From: Xiphydria camelus
Taxonomy: Eukaryota; Arthropoda; Insecta; Hymenoptera; Xiphydriidae
Direction of reading: 5' to 3'
Assembly: GCA_963678675.1 (NCBI GenBank)
Contig: OY783200.1
Coordinates: forward strand, 3,050,501 to 3,114,500
Length of the DNA stretch: 64,000 nucleotides
The notes beneath the pieces were generated by a model that was not told the DNA's origin, searched no databases, and worked only from the letters and a program-made list of their open reading frames with translations. Of the stretch, positions 12,401 to 24,375 are shown in pieces. The stretch's first letter is position 1; every line of letters begins with the position of its first letter. Both the position numbers and the translations under genes were made by a program.

Positions 12401-13574
12401 GTCTGATTTTCAACATGTTCCAATTAAGGTGAATGTCCCAATTCCTAACCAAATCCTGAAATATCTTTTTATTGAGTTATCGTAGACTGTTCACATGAAT
12501 ATCTCTATTATCTCTTATTATTTAGATAATTATTTCTCTGTTAATTGAAGGCACATCGATGTTAGGCATACTTTTGTTAATAGAACTAAATTTACAAGTG
12601 GTTTGAAATTGAGCTTGACTGGTTAAGAATTCGGTCACTCACCTTACATCAACTCGGTTTTCTCACAAATTTTTCCTGGCCACTGATTCAAGAAGCTCGA
12701 ACAAAATTGTTTACCCCTTATTTTTCCATTTTTCATTTTCGGCCTTTTCAGAGTTGAAAAACGACATTTTGGAATGCAGCTTGTAACTCAGCGCGTAATT
12801 TTTGTTTCGGATATCTTCTGTTTTGTGCGATATTGAATATGTATACGGATTGCAAATTGAATTTAAAAATACGAATATTATTTTTGTGAGAAGACCGAAT
12901 GGCAAGTTCCGCGATAGACTTTTCTCGGTTCTCCATGAAAAGGGAGAAAAGATCGCTCGGTCGTTCCCCGCGGGCATTCCCGGAAGCGCGAGACAAACGG
13001 ATGTCGTTCGCTCTTTAGCCGCGCCGAGGCGAGCCTAGCACAAACGCTGGGCGGAGTGGTGGGGTTAATTTGAGAAAGTTTCATAGACGCGATCGACGCG
13101 GCATAAAATAATCGTGACATAACGCCTCGAACATTCCTGGCTGGGATTCGCAAGGCGTCCCGCAGTTCAGGATACGGCGATGAATGGTAGCCGCCACAGA
13201 GGGCAGCAGCGTCGGCGACGGCAGCGCCACTCGAGTGGCGCGAAATGGCGACATTCAAAAAATTACCTAAATGTTAAAAAAACGTACACCTGATATTTGA
13301 TCAGAAGACTTTTCTCTTCGAATACCCTTAAGGGGGGATCTGTCAGTGTTAGGGACTTTAAAAATTCGTCACAGGAACTTTTCGAGCGGCATTTGTGAAT
13401 GCTCGCGCTATCGATAAAGTAGGGAAACTCATTGGTGTGATAACGACTGAAGGGCATGTCATTCCTGAATACAATGACTACGCAAATCCGAGAAAAAAAT
13501 TGATCATTACGCCTGTGAATGATATGTAGCACTTGCGGAAATAGAATTAAACAAAATATATATTATATTTACTA
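9446..13574. other. Mostly non-coding stretch, no gene assigned
   Basis: The longest open frame here (9878-10450, 190 codons, +) has no domain or family I recognise, and I see no splice sites that tie it to anything. A long simple repeat lies at 10790-10940. The part from 12300 to 12720 is AT-rich with no feature, and 13160-13260 is CpG-rich. Confidence 0.4.
10790..10940 (+). repeat. TTC/ATC hexanucleotide microsatellite with an internal 48 bp duplication
   Basis: Built from TTCTTC, ATCATC, GTCATC and CTCTTC units. A block of eight hexamers that includes AGCTTG occurs twice in direct tandem. The minus strand reads as an acidic Glu/Asp/Gln run of about 60 residues, but the flanking residues resemble nothing known and the same repeat type recurs elsewhere, so coding is unlikely. 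Confidence 0.8.
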
Positions 13575-13798
13575 TACCATACGAGGCTAACCTCACTCGG
13601 CAGAAAAGAAACTTCAGTCACTATTATCTCATTATCTACGAGCTTTTGACTGTGATATTTGTATAATACTTTTTTGAAGATTACATTTCAATCTGCAATA
13701 AAGTCTCATATCGGTGTAGGCCAAAAATTCATAAATAATGAGATAATGATGATGAAAGTTTCTTTCCTGGCGAGTAAGTTTAGCCTCACATATGGTAT
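13575..13798. mobile_element. Palindromic element, extended subfamily B, copy 2
   Basis: The ends CATACGAGGCTAACCTCACT and AGTAAGTTTAGCCTCACATA are inverted, and AAGAAACTTCAGTCACTATT on the left mirrors GATGATGAAAGTTTCTTTCC on the right. The core has TATCTCATTATCTACGAG and AATAATGAGATAATGATG. It matches the copy at 5838-6062. Confidence 0.7.
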
Positions 13799-14386
13799 GT
13801 TATTTGTCACACGCTGACAAATAACTCGTTATAAGAAGAAGATACTGCATTGAAATCGATAGTGTGTAGCAGACGACATACCGGTAATTACCTCGTATTC
13901 TCCATAAGTACACAACATATCCGATATAACGAACAATGAAAGCGTATGTCAAATCAATTTCAAATCTCGTCAGCCATGACAGTTATTAGTGGGAATCGCC
14001 TGCGATTTTAATAACTCATTGATAAATGTTCAGTCGTAATATAATACTTTATTAAAACCTATTTCCGCTGTATCATGCCGAATGGTTCACGATATATTTT
14101 ATCGCGTAAAAGTCATCAAGAACTGAATGAAAGTGGTGCGCGGAATTTTTAACATGTTACCAACCGCAACAATCTCGACAAACGCCCCTCAATGTGCCTT
14201 AAGGGGTCACGAGACAGACATCAGTCGTACATTTCGTGCATTACGTCTAGACGACCGCTCGAAAGTCGACATCTCGCGTCACCTGGGCGAGCTGAATGGG
14301 AACGCGCGATCCGTGACGCAATCAGAAACGCGCGCGTTTCCGATATCGTAAAGCGCGCGTTGCGCGGACATGCGTTATTACGCGTG

Positions 14387-14395
14387 TATAAATAG
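14387..14395 (+). promoter_or_regulatory. TATA-box-like TATAAATAG
   Basis: A consensus TATA motif followed by GCGGGCAGTTTG, in CpG-rich surroundings. I do not see a good initiator at the usual 30 bp distance or a following coding exon, so this is only a possible core promoter. Confidence 0.15.
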
Positions 14396-14914
14396 GCGGG
14401 CAGTTTGTATATCTGGGACTCGGAGGGGAAGCGAGAGGGACGGAAGAGGGTTGAGAAAGGTTCGCCGCTATTTTATAACGATCGGAGCGCGATTTCGTTA
14501 TCGCGGAAACGACGTCTTTTCTTTATCCGCGCGGGCACGCATTGCAGAACGCAGGGTACGGAGCGCAGGGCCGTGCCTGTACCTCATCGGCACTTTACGG
14601 AGCTTCGATGACGAAGTAACGAGCTAATTAGCCCGAAGTTTTATTGCCGCTGGATGCCACGAGGTCGTAAAAATTTGTTTGGATTTTTATGGATTATTTA
14701 TGGTATCCCCTACGTATCGCTCGTAGATCCTGATTCCATAAGTATTTCGGGAATATATTTTGTACTCGGAGGGACGATGTGTTTTGACGTACCTACGAAC
14801 TCGTGAGAAAGTTCGTTCGATCGGAGTCGTTTCAATTTGGCGACGGCGGCGAATGTTTGAACGCATTTTTATTCTATATCGTGTGGCAGTTTGCACGAAA
14901 ATTTTTTGAAAAAT

Positions 14915-15965
14915 TTAGAATTTTGGAATTGACCGTGCGATCATTCTACATTGTGTGCTTTTTTGCGCTGATTCCGAAAATCATCGATTTTTCGATGACA
15001 TCTCAAGTACAAGATATCGACGATTTCACGCATGAGGAAGAAAATTATTTCCTCCCGGAAAATCGACGATATCTCGATGTTCCCAGTAAATCGATGATTT
15101 TCGGAATTAGCATGAAAAATTATGTAGGTATTATACAGCCCATCTTATGCATTTTTTGCGCTGATTACGAAAGGCATGATTAATAAGTCAATATTTAAGA
15201 GAAAGTGGGAGATATCGATGATTTTATGCAGAAGAAATTCATTTTCTTCTAGAAGATCACCGATATTTCGATGTTCCTTCGAAGTATCACCACAAAATCG
15301 ATGATTTTTGGAATCAACACGAGAAAATACATACGATAAAGTGGTCCTCCAATTAATTCCAGTCACATTGATCTTTGGGAAAATGTCCTTAATAATTTGC
15401 CGAAAATCGAAATATGACCAGTCTGTCTTATCAGCATTCTTCCATGCTGATTACAAAAATCACAGTAATTGAATCAACATCTCAAAAGGAAATGTAAGAG
15501 AATCATGATTTGATATACGAAAAAAAATATATTTTTTCCAAAAAAATCGCCAATACTTCTGTCTGTCATTAAAGCCTCTTCCTCAGTAAAATATATAAGA
15601 TAAAATACTCCTCCAATCAATTCCAGTGATTTTGATTTTTGCGAAAAAAAAGCCCTTAAGATTTTACTAAAAATCGAAATCCCCGAAATCGACCGTGCCA
15701 CCACCCTATCTTATGCATTCTCTCGTGCTTATTAAAGAAAATCACAGTAATCGAATCAAAGTCTCAAAGAGGAAACATGAGAAAATCATGATTCAATGTA
15801 CGAGAAAAAACATTTTTTCCCAAAAAATCGCCAATACTTCTGTCTTTCGTTAAATACTTCCTCAATGAATCCGCGAAAAATGATGAAATTATCGTTAGAA
15901 AAAGAAGTGTACCGATTACATTTTTTCTCCAAGAATCAAAGACCAAAATTCGATACTCTGATATA
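14915..15965. repeat. Family D repeat cluster (locus 1), about four units
   Basis: Units of roughly 200-300 bp share the words GCGCTGATTACGAAA, ATCGATGATTTT, GATATCTCAA and CAGAAAATCGCCGATA in the same order, with internal mirror symmetry (AAATCGACGATATCTCGATG against its inverted counterpart). GCTGATT-type anchors fall near 14966, 15162, 15438 and 15727. Related clusters occur at 36.5-37.1 kb and 58.2-58.85 kb. The family could be a degenerate satellite or tandemly inserted transposons. Confidence 0.65.
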
Positions 15966-16391
15966 CCCACACTCGAACAAATTTGGCCACAACTAGAACA
16001 TTATAGTAATTGCCGTGATAATTTTCATCGCAACAGCAAGAATTCTTGCTACGCTAGCAATATTTTTCTAGTTGTGTCTGATCAGAGCCAGAAATATAGC
16101 TGGATTAGCTAAATACTTTTTTCAGTGTACAAGTTATTTTGGCAAAAATAGCGGAAACTCGGCGCTAGGTTCTACGCAGAGGGAGCCACGAGAAGAGCCC
16201 CTCCGCGGCCACGACAAGAGCCTCTGGGTGCTCGCGCGTCTCCGGCACGCGTACCGGGGGGAAAGGAGGGTCCCGAGAAAGGTTGGCGAGGCTATTTTGT
16301 CGCCGCTTCTTCTCTCGCGGAGAATCGAGCCCGCGCTCGGGACTCGAACGGAAGTCGAACACGCGCTCCGCAGCGTGTACGAGGCTACTCG

Positions 16392-16404
16392 CCCCCCCCC
16401 CCCC
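16392..16404 (+). repeat. Poly(C) run of 13
   Basis: Homopolymer on the + strand in a GC-rich stretch. Confidence 0.9.
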
Positions 16405-16829
16405 AGCCCTCCCCTCTCTGGACGCACGTTGATTAGCGCCGCGATGTTAAACAAATAAAATAACGAAATAAATAATTGATTCCGCCGCGAGGCCTCGCGC
16501 GGACGGAGTAGCGAGCACAGAGGAAGCCGAACAGGTTTTGCCGCGAAGTATAAGGTCATCGTGGAGCAAGAGAGACGGAGACTCTCTCTCGTGGTGTAGT
16601 CGTCGCACGTGTGTCGGTTACACGCACGACGGTACGATTATACGGCGTACGAGATAGTAGCTGCACCGCTCTTGCAGTATAAAGTACCTGACCGAAGAAG
16701 TTTCTCTCCTCGCTGATTCTTCGTTGGCTGTCGATGATCTCCGTTCTTATCTCGGTCCCCGTTCGCGGTGATCGAGCGTGTCACTCGTTACTCGGAGGTT
16801 TTGATAGTTTGAAGAAGCAACATTCAGTG

Positions 16830-16926
16830 TTAATCCTCCGTTGGTACGGTGAAACAATGTCATGTGAAAATTGCATTTATATATAGTTGGGGTATAATAT
16901 ACCCCACCGTACCAACGGAGGGTTAA
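16830..16926. mobile_element. Minimal TTAA-ended MITE (97 bp)
   Basis: The left end is TTAATCCTCCGTTGGTACGG. The right end, CCGTACCAACGGAGGGTTAA, is its reverse complement with one mismatch over 22 bp. Only about 53 bp lie between the repeats, including TATAATATACCCC. It resembles the 3903-4991 element in its TTAA(C/T)CCTCCG start. Confidence 0.8.
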
Positions 16927-16970
16927 GATCATTTTGGTACCAACTTCGCGCGATCGCAGTTAAATCTCGT

Positions 16971-17095
16971 TACCCGTGAGGATCTCGGTCGAAATCAGCA
17001 CGATATGCTCGTCCGACGACTTCGTGTTGCGTTCTCCAGAGAAAATCCTGTACCAATTCGACCTCAGAGTTCGGTGGTCCCGAGGTAATCAGTGG
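16971..17095. mobile_element. Degenerate family A MITE remnant
   Basis: Starts with TCTCGTTACCCGTGAGGATC and later has AAAATCCTGTACCAATTCGA, which match the left end and right half of family A. The right end is eroded. Just after it, GGTACCAC is repeated several times (17091-17120). Confidence 0.4.
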
Positions 17096-17119
17096 TACCA
17101 CTCGGTACCACCTGGTACC

Positions 17120-19019
17120 ACCGACAAACATCGCGATCACAGCCGTTTCCACATGTCAAATTTAAATTCCCAATCGAAGAAAGAGAACCGAGAAATAAAA
17201 AGAGGCGTCTCTCGCAATGTGAAATCCACCTGAGGTTTCATCAGCTGGGAGCTGGAGATGATTTCGAGAGCGATGATGAGTTCGTCGAAGCGCGACCTCG
17301 CCGAAGGTATTGGCCGTGGCGATGATAATGGTGATGATGATAATGATGACGATGACGTCCCCTCGGAAGCACATACGGGCAGCGTACCCGGGGTCCATCC
17401 CGGCCGAGGAACTGTTATACACCCATACACAGCCGCTGTGCGCCGCCGGCTAGAGGAATTATACGGCGGAGGGGCGGCGGGGGGAGAGGAGGGAAGAAAA
17501 AGAAGCGAGCGCGCGAGGCGCAGCACACGAATGCCGGCCGTGGTGGGGATGAGAGCCACGCGAACGAGATTTATTTATAAGTCGAGGAGCGCGAGCGGCA
17601 TCCCCCACCCTCCTCTCTTCTCTTACTTTTTCTCTCCTCTCCTTCCGCCTCATCCCAGCGCCGCTCGCTCTCCTCGGGCAGCGCAGCATCCACTGGACCC
17701 CTTTGCCCGCTGCCTCCGCGGGCGGCGGCGCGCATCCACTCGCGTTCCCTCTCGCACTGCTTCTCGGCGCGGCCACGACCTCCCCTCCCCGCTCTCCCTC
17801 TTGTTGTCTCAGGGACTTTTATACACTCGATTTCCGGCAACTGCGAAATCGAAATCATAACGGATACCCCGCGTCGCTCGGCGCCGCTTGTTGGTTCAGG
17901 CGGTTGATATTTTATTATCCGCGACGCGCGTGTGGTTCTCGTTTCATAATCGATTTCCGATACCGCGCGCGGTCGGTACACCCCCCTCCTACTTTCAATC
18001 GAAATAAACAGAGTCGTTAGGCGCGGTCGTACAGGCGATTCGAGGAATTTGTTTTTCTCGTTTGGGAGATGCGACGAGATCCGTGCTGCGGCTTCCTCTT
18101 TCTTTCTTTTTTTTTTCCAATTCGGTTTTAACGTAAATCTTGTTCGCTGCAGATTCGAGAAATCTGGACGACATTATATCATCTACGCCGTATTTTTTCA
18201 TTTCTCATTTCCCGTCTTATCTGAGCTGGAAAACCATCTAGTAAGACCCTCGCACTCGTTACTTGGTTTTCCGATGACGTCACAATCTAGTAAAAACTCT
18301 GTAAATAATGATCTTTTCGAACCGTTTCTCTTTCGTATCTTATCGAACAGGTATACGGATTATAACTGAAATTAAAAAATATGAATATTTTCGGTTAGGT
18401 TAATTCGAAGCGATATCTCTCTTCTTTTTCATTCTATTGTTTTTTTTTGGATTTTATAAAGAAGCGGACTCGAGAAAAAATCCAGCAACTCGAAAGTCTT
18501 TTAATCTCTCCCCCGGATGCTATCGAGTCGACTTCCCCGTCGCGAGACGAGGATCGATCCGACGATCCTTAAAAGAACTCGACGACGCGCCACGTCCGCG
18601 AAAAAAAAATAAAATATACCCGGCCATTTCCGATCCCCTCGCGATTCCCGTTCCAAGTGTCTCTGCCCTCCCGAAATTCCGATCGATCGGCCGGAAGAAG
18701 TAACCCACGCTCTCGCCTCTCTCTACTCAAGAAACCCTTCCAATAATATCTCCGTGTTATCGAAAATTCAAAAAAAAAATAAATAAAACCGAGGAATTCG
18801 GACGCGATAATTCACGCGCGGTACTCCGGAAGCTATTGGCCGGCGAATCGGAGCGCGTCCACTTGCCTCTGATTTGTCATGCTGTCCTCGCGCGCGACCA
18901 CTCGCGGGAGAGGGCGCGGAAAGTTCCTCCCGGCGTGGGATTAAAAATATATCGGTAAGCTCGAACGCGATCGATCGCGGCAGCCTCGTTTTTTTCATCC
19001 TCCTCCCCCTCCGTTTTCT
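17120..19019. other. GC-rich non-coding stretch, no gene assigned
   Basis: Long frames here (for example 17258-17860) consist of low-complexity Asp, Arg, Ser and Pro runs caused by GATGAT repeats (17317-17353) and CpG-rich pyrimidine tracts. I recognise no domain. Confidence 0.4.
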
Positions 19020-19021
19020 TT

Positions 19022-19200
19022 CACTTGTCTTTATCTACTTATTTTTTATCCTTACTTATTCGTCATTGAATAAAATTCTTATTACATTTACTTATTACGT
19101 TCACTTATTTTTATTTTTACTTTTGCTTATTTTTCATTTTTACTTATTTTTATTACTTATTTACTTCAACTTACCCGTACTTATTTTTACCGTTCATCAT
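19022..19200 (+). repeat. TTACTTATTTTTA minisatellite
   Basis: About a dozen imperfect copies of a 10-16 bp unit containing ACTTATTTTTA or ACTTATT. It lies inside the longest open frame of the window (18874-19980), which is therefore low-complexity Phe/Leu/Tyr sequence and not a credible membrane protein. Confidence 0.7.
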
Positions 19201-20258
19201 ATTATTCGTTATATTAACGTTGCTTTTCCTTATTTTCCCCCTTCTCTTTACGCCCTAAAGAGGCACCTGTCTCGGAGCCTACTCAATAAACGCATCTTCT
19301 TCTTCCGTCACCTCAGTTCGCGCTCGGGGCTTATCTCTACACACTTCCGACTCTTCAGCAGGTCCGATACGAGTCCCGGCCCCGGCGGCGATCGCCGGGG
19401 CAGTGATTCATTCGCGCGCGGCTCCCACCCTTCGGAGATCCCACCGCGGAAACAGTCCGGGCGGGACGGAGAGCGGCCGCTCCATTCATTTCCACGGCGC
19501 GCTGTGCTGTGCGTCGCTGCCGGAAATCGGCGTAGGAGAATTTATATTATACGATCGCGCGCGGAGAGCCGCGGCCGTTCACCGTGCGCGCGGCAGAACG
19601 TACACGGTGGATTTGGAGCGAGCGAGTCGCGCGAGGCGGTAATAGCGCTAATTAAATGCGAAACAAAAAGGATACAGGTAGAGCCGGTAGCTGTTGTGCG
19701 ACTTCCTGCGGGTTGGCCAACTCGCCGCTGCTCCATTCAAGCGCGGGAGACGGAGAGAGAGGGGGGGGAGAAAGAGAGGGGGAGATTTTGCGCGTCCCGA
19801 AGCGCTTTCTCCGTGGATCGCTCGACTTCGATTCTCGAAACGGAACGGCCCTGCCGTCGAGTCGACGCAAATTTGGGAAAGATTAATTTTCGTGACGAGA
19901 AGGCTTATTTTTCATTGCAACTCAAGATTCAGAATTTCTACTTTTCAATTTTTTTTTTTTTTTTTTCGTCCAACCGATGATTCGGGGACGCGCGCGCTCG
20001 CGGTCCAGGAGACGTAATCGCGCGGCGGTTTAACGATCTGGAAAGAAAGGAGATTAAATTGCCATCTACTAACGAGCGTCTGCTTTAATTCGACGTTAAC
20101 GATGCAGGCCTTCCAGTCGTTCGGTACCCGACCTGATATGACGATCGCGCTCCTCTTTCTATGCCGGAGCGTCCCACCTCGCATCTTCGGTCGAGGAGTA
20201 CCACCTCTTCGTCTCTTTCTCTCTGTACGGAGGTACCGGCGCGCGTACGAAGCGAGGT

Positions 20259-20272
20259 GGGGGGGGGGGGGG
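20259..20272 (+). repeat. Poly(G) run of 14
   Basis: Homopolymer of G on the + strand following AGCGAGGT. Confidence 0.9.
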
Positions 20273-20663
20273 AGCATCTACGAAGCCGTGGCCTCGCGGC
20301 TCTCCGATCCGTAGGCAGATGGCAGGGGAAAACAGGTTGGAAGTGAGCGCGCGAGCAGAGCGAAGGGAAAAACAAAAGGCACAATCGGATCGTAGCTGAT
20401 TGCCGACAGGCACGTAACGGTACCAGCGCCGGAATCACGTTGGGTCGCCGGCTCGCTGTTAGGCGTCGCTCGTACGGTTCGGCTTCCAGCTTTCGGCGGC
20501 GCCCCGTGGACGACGATGTCGTGTGACCGTCCGGCGTAATAAAATGTTTTTGTCCCGTTGCGTTCGTTCATCGTTTGTCTCTTCGTTTCTCTTGCGGCTT
20601 CCCAGTCATCGAAACCGGCCGGCTGGACTCTGGATGTAGACACTTGCGATTTTCCTTCTAAAA

Positions 20664-20840
20664 CTTCTTCTTCATCATCTTCTTCATCTTCTTCTTCGTC
20701 TTCGTCTTCTTCTTCGTCTTCGTCTACTTCTTCGTCTTCGTCTTCGTTTTAATCTCTGTCTTCATTTTCTTGTAATTCTTCTTCGGCTCCTTCTTCGTCT
20801 TCATCTCTGTCTTCATTTTCTTTTAATTTCTCTTCATCTT
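20664..20840 (+). repeat. TTC/TCG pyrimidine microsatellite
   Basis: Runs of TTCTTCATC, TTCGTC and TCTGTCTTCATTTTC, the last unit occurring twice. This is another member of the TTC-rich tract series. Confidence 0.8.
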
Positions 20841-21661
20841 CTTAGTCACTTTCTTCGATTGATAATGTCAGATAGTATAAAAAGAGAAAACTGGTTTCTT
20901 GAATTCAAAGTCTGGATGGAAAAATTCTTCTTCAGGAACTTCGTCTTTTTCGATTGATGATGTTAGGTGACAAAAAGAAGAAAATTCTCTCTTCAACTTC
21001 TTATTTCCTCGTCTCGACTGGGAAGGCTTTGCTCCAAAAATCTATTAACGCGTTTTTTTGTGGTTTTCCTTTAAACCCATACAACTCGTCGGGTGGCCCG
21101 AGTATTGATATCGTACGCGTCGCCCCGAAGGTTAATTATACACGAAGGGGATGAAGGAAGAGGCGGACCCTAATTCAACGCAGGTAATAAACCCGTTCCA
21201 AATTCTGAGTGAAAAATTCGAACTTAACACCTCGCCGTGTGCAGGCGGCGTACGTGGCATTAATATATCTATATACATACGCGAGCAACCGATTTATCAC
21301 ACGAGATTATTTTCTCTCTGCGAGGAGGTTTTGGGAGGGGGATAGGTTATGAGTTAGTTATAAATATTCGACGGTAAGCCCGTCGCTCCGACGCGCCCGG
21401 ATAAACGCGCGCGCTCGGCGGATTCCCGGGGAATCAATGCCGAGTATTTCGATAATAAATTGACCGAACATCCGGGCTTCGGTCAATTAATTAAACCGAC
21501 TCGTATCTCCTCGCGTCGACCGGAAGACGCGACCACTCAAGGTCCGACGTTTGTCCCCGGGGAAAAATGTTTCTTTTTGCCCCGCGAATGAAGCTCCAGA
21601 AAAAGGGGAGGTAAATTTTTTAAGTCGCCTTCATTTCGTACGGTCGGGCGAAAATTGGTTG

Positions 21662-21903
21662 GTTGAAGAGAAAAATGTAGTAGAATCGACTAAGCGTTTA
21701 TTTGTATATTACTAACTAGATATTTCATTGGCTCAAGTAATATTTATTTGTCCCAACAAAATGTTCTATTGGTTCAAGTTGATGTAGTTTACCGAGAAAA
21801 AATATTTTGCTGGGACAAATAAATATCAGTTGGGCCAATGAAATATTTAGTTGGTAATATACAAATAAATTTGCAATTGATTCAACTAAATTTTTCTTTC
21901 AAC
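21662..21903. mobile_element. Foldback element with GTTGAA ends
   Basis: The left arm begins GTTGAAGAGAAAAATGTAGT and the right arm ends AAATTTTTCTTTCAAC. The arms run inward through TTTATTTGTATATTAC and its inverse, and through TTGTCCCAACAAAAT and its inverse near the centre, so nearly the whole 242 bp folds on itself. Confidence 0.75.
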
Positions 21904-21906
21904 GTA

Positions 21907-22178
21907 CACAGAAAAGATGAATTTGCCGTTTTAACAAAACTAGGTTTTGCTGAGAATTTCTCGCTACCGTGACAAAAATATTATCTGTGGCAGCAAAAGA
22001 TATGTCCGATAATGGTAAAAATATTTGCTGGGACAGCCAAAAAATTTCACCGTGATCGTAGTTAGATTTGCCATTATTGAACACACCTTTCACTGCCAAA
22101 GATAATATTTCTGTCGCAATAGCAAAAACTTCCCAGCAAATCCTAGTTTTGCTAAGACTGCAAAATCATTTTTTTCCC
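21907..22178. mobile_element. Second foldback element directly adjacent
   Basis: The left arm holds AACAAAACTAGGTTTTGCTG. The right arm holds CCCAGCAAATCCTAGTTTTG, its inverse with small changes. Outer bases CAGAAAAGATGAATTT and AAATCATTTTTTTCCC also pair loosely. Only a few bases separate it from the preceding foldback element. Confidence 0.6.
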
Positions 22179-23040
22179 ATGCATAGGTACTGTAGTTTTT
22201 ACAATGGAAGATTTTTGTAGCATTTTTTCCGAGATTAGAGCTATATCAAGATTGTTGATATTTATATTGTAAAAATGCCCCGACATAGAAAAGCTTGCCT
22301 ATAAATTGAAAGAAATTTGTTTTCCAACGTAACATACATTTTTCCGTATAAGTTTATACAGCCGAACCCCTCCCTGCGTCTCGAGGTCCACTCGATTGAA
22401 TCAGCCACTCCGATAAAAAGTATTTCCTCGTCCAGACACCGGTACAGTGCACGGATCGTGCTTTTCCCCGGGAAAATTGACTTTCCCCCCGCGCGAAGGA
22501 TGCCGGAGTAAATTGCGTCAGGTCGCACCGAGCATCGAGCGCTTCCGGGCCTCTTCGGCGCTCGGTACCCGCCAACGAAATTACGATTCCTCCGGCCGGC
22601 CTGCCGCGCGGACCCCGAAGACTCGCGCGCGCGGGGCTGAATTTATTGAATTGTCGAGATATCGGCGCGCGGAAGGTCGCTCGACTTCGTTCCTGTTTAC
22701 CGCGACTGGCATTCTTAAATCGAGTTTCTCTCAGCCTGCCGAGCTGAGGGGCCGAGGCTCCGGTCCTCACCCTTCTAAGGGAGGACGGGAAATGTCGCAA
22801 TTATGCGGGAGTTGAAAGTACCACGCCCCGCGTGGAAACTCGAGAGGCTATACGAATTTTTCGTAGATTTTGTAGAAACTAATTATGAACGATTATTCAA
22901 GAATTCCGTTCACACTAACAAAGTTGGCTGAAGCTGGTATTGGTTTCAATATTCCACGGCGAAGTTGTAATATTATTATCGGCGTCTCTCTGTTGCTTTT
23001 TCAATGGGGAAGTTTACCACGAGTCGCACCCGCCTCTGCT
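22179..23040. other. Non-coding stretch, no gene recognised
   Basis: AT-rich at first, then CpG-rich (22430-22850). I see no exon or repeat. Confidence 0.4.
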
Positions 23041-23285
23041 GGTACCGTAGAACGGGGTAGATAGAAACTAAAGGGTCAATTATGGGCTGAAAAAAAAACA
23101 GCAAGTTTTTATTTTTTTGTTCTGTCAAAATGGTCGATTTTTGCAAAAACAAATTATATGCATCGTCATCCATTAGCGTCGACCGGACTTTTCCCTATTT
23201 TTAACTCAAAGAAAGCTTAACCGTTTTCCTGCACCAGAGTCGCAAACTACCAAAAGTATTTCTATTGACCCCGTTCTACGGTACC
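23041..23285. mobile_element. MITE with perfect 18 bp inverted ends
   Basis: The left end GGTACCGTAGAACGGGGT and the right end ACCCCGTTCTACGGTACC are exact reverse complements. The 245 bp interior is AT-rich with no frame. The perfect ends suggest fairly recent activity. Confidence 0.8.
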
Positions 23286-24129
23286 ATCTCCACCGATTGG
23301 TTCGGATTTTAAAGAAGTGTTGTGGTCGCTATAGCATCAGTCCAATGGACTAAAAATTGGATCAGCTCGACAAATAAGCATCCCCATAGTCGATGAGCGC
23401 AATGCTTATTCCTCCAATTCCTGTATCACGAATCGAATCGATCACATCATCGTCGTCGTCGTCACAATAGCGGCGCTCTCGCGCGGGCCATGGTCTCACG
23501 TCTAGCGGAACCGTCGACACGGTCCAAAGACGATGATGCAGCGGCGAACGCGCGCACGACCAGCTGAGCTTCACGAGCCGGAATCGACGCGTGGGTGCAG
23601 GTTGGACGCGGATAACGACGGGAGGAGTCTCGTTTGTCCAATCCTCGGTGATCCTGCGGCACTCTCTCGCCCTCTCTCGGGTTCATGAGGAGAGGAGCTG
23701 TCTTCTCTCTCGGTTTGCCCCTCTGACCTCTGGCGCGTAGCGACGTGGTCCCGCCTGCGCTGCGGGACCGGTACACCACGCCTGGCGCGTACACCTACGC
23801 TTCTTGGCAACGAGTACCCCGCCGAGAGTGCGAGAGAAAGAGAGAGGGACACCGAGAGGAATCCCATTGTACGCGCGCCTCTCGTCGGCCTCCATTACAT
23901 CCGAGCGCGGATGCCATTGGACATGAACGAAATGGTGGTACCAACGCCGTGGGAGGTGGTGAGCAAATTTGCTCGCTTCTTATCCGCGCGCTGCGTGCGC
24001 CGCGATTTTCCATTCATTCCGCCGCAACGTCGGAATCTCTCGCTACGATCGTCTCGCTCCTGGATGTGTCACGGTTATGCAATCGGGTTGTACGGGTTCG
24101 CGTCAAGCGGGGCTCGTCAGTTTGTCGGC

Positions 24130-24375
24130 TCTTCTCCATTTTCTTCTTTATCATCTTCATCTCCTTCTTTGTCATATTCGTCTTCTTCCTCATCTTCTTC
24201 GTTTTCTTCATCGTCGTCTTCGTCTTCTTCTTCATCATCTTCTTCATCAGCTTCTTCATCATCTTCTTCATCATCTTCTTCATCAGCTTCTTCATCATCT
24301 TCGTGTCCTTTATCATCTTCTTCATTGTCTTCGTCTTCTTCTTCATCATCTTCGTGTCCTTTATATCATCTTCAT
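24130..24375 (+). repeat. TTC/ATC pyrimidine microsatellite, longest of its kind here
   Basis: About 245 bp of TTCTTCATCATC, TTCGTC and TTCATCAGC units. Two longer blocks containing TTCGTGTCCTTTATCATC occur near 24300 and 24350. All three + frames and the minus frame are open through it, which shows the openness comes from composition. Confidence 0.85.

Noticed and set aside
16678..16684. TATAAAG motif as a promoter
   Set aside because: No initiator at the expected distance and no exon that follows.
18874..19980. 368-codon open frame on the + strand
   Set aside because: Runs through a T-rich minisatellite and then CpG-rich DNA. The residues are low-complexity Phe/Leu followed by Arg/Ser, with no domain, and other frames are open too.
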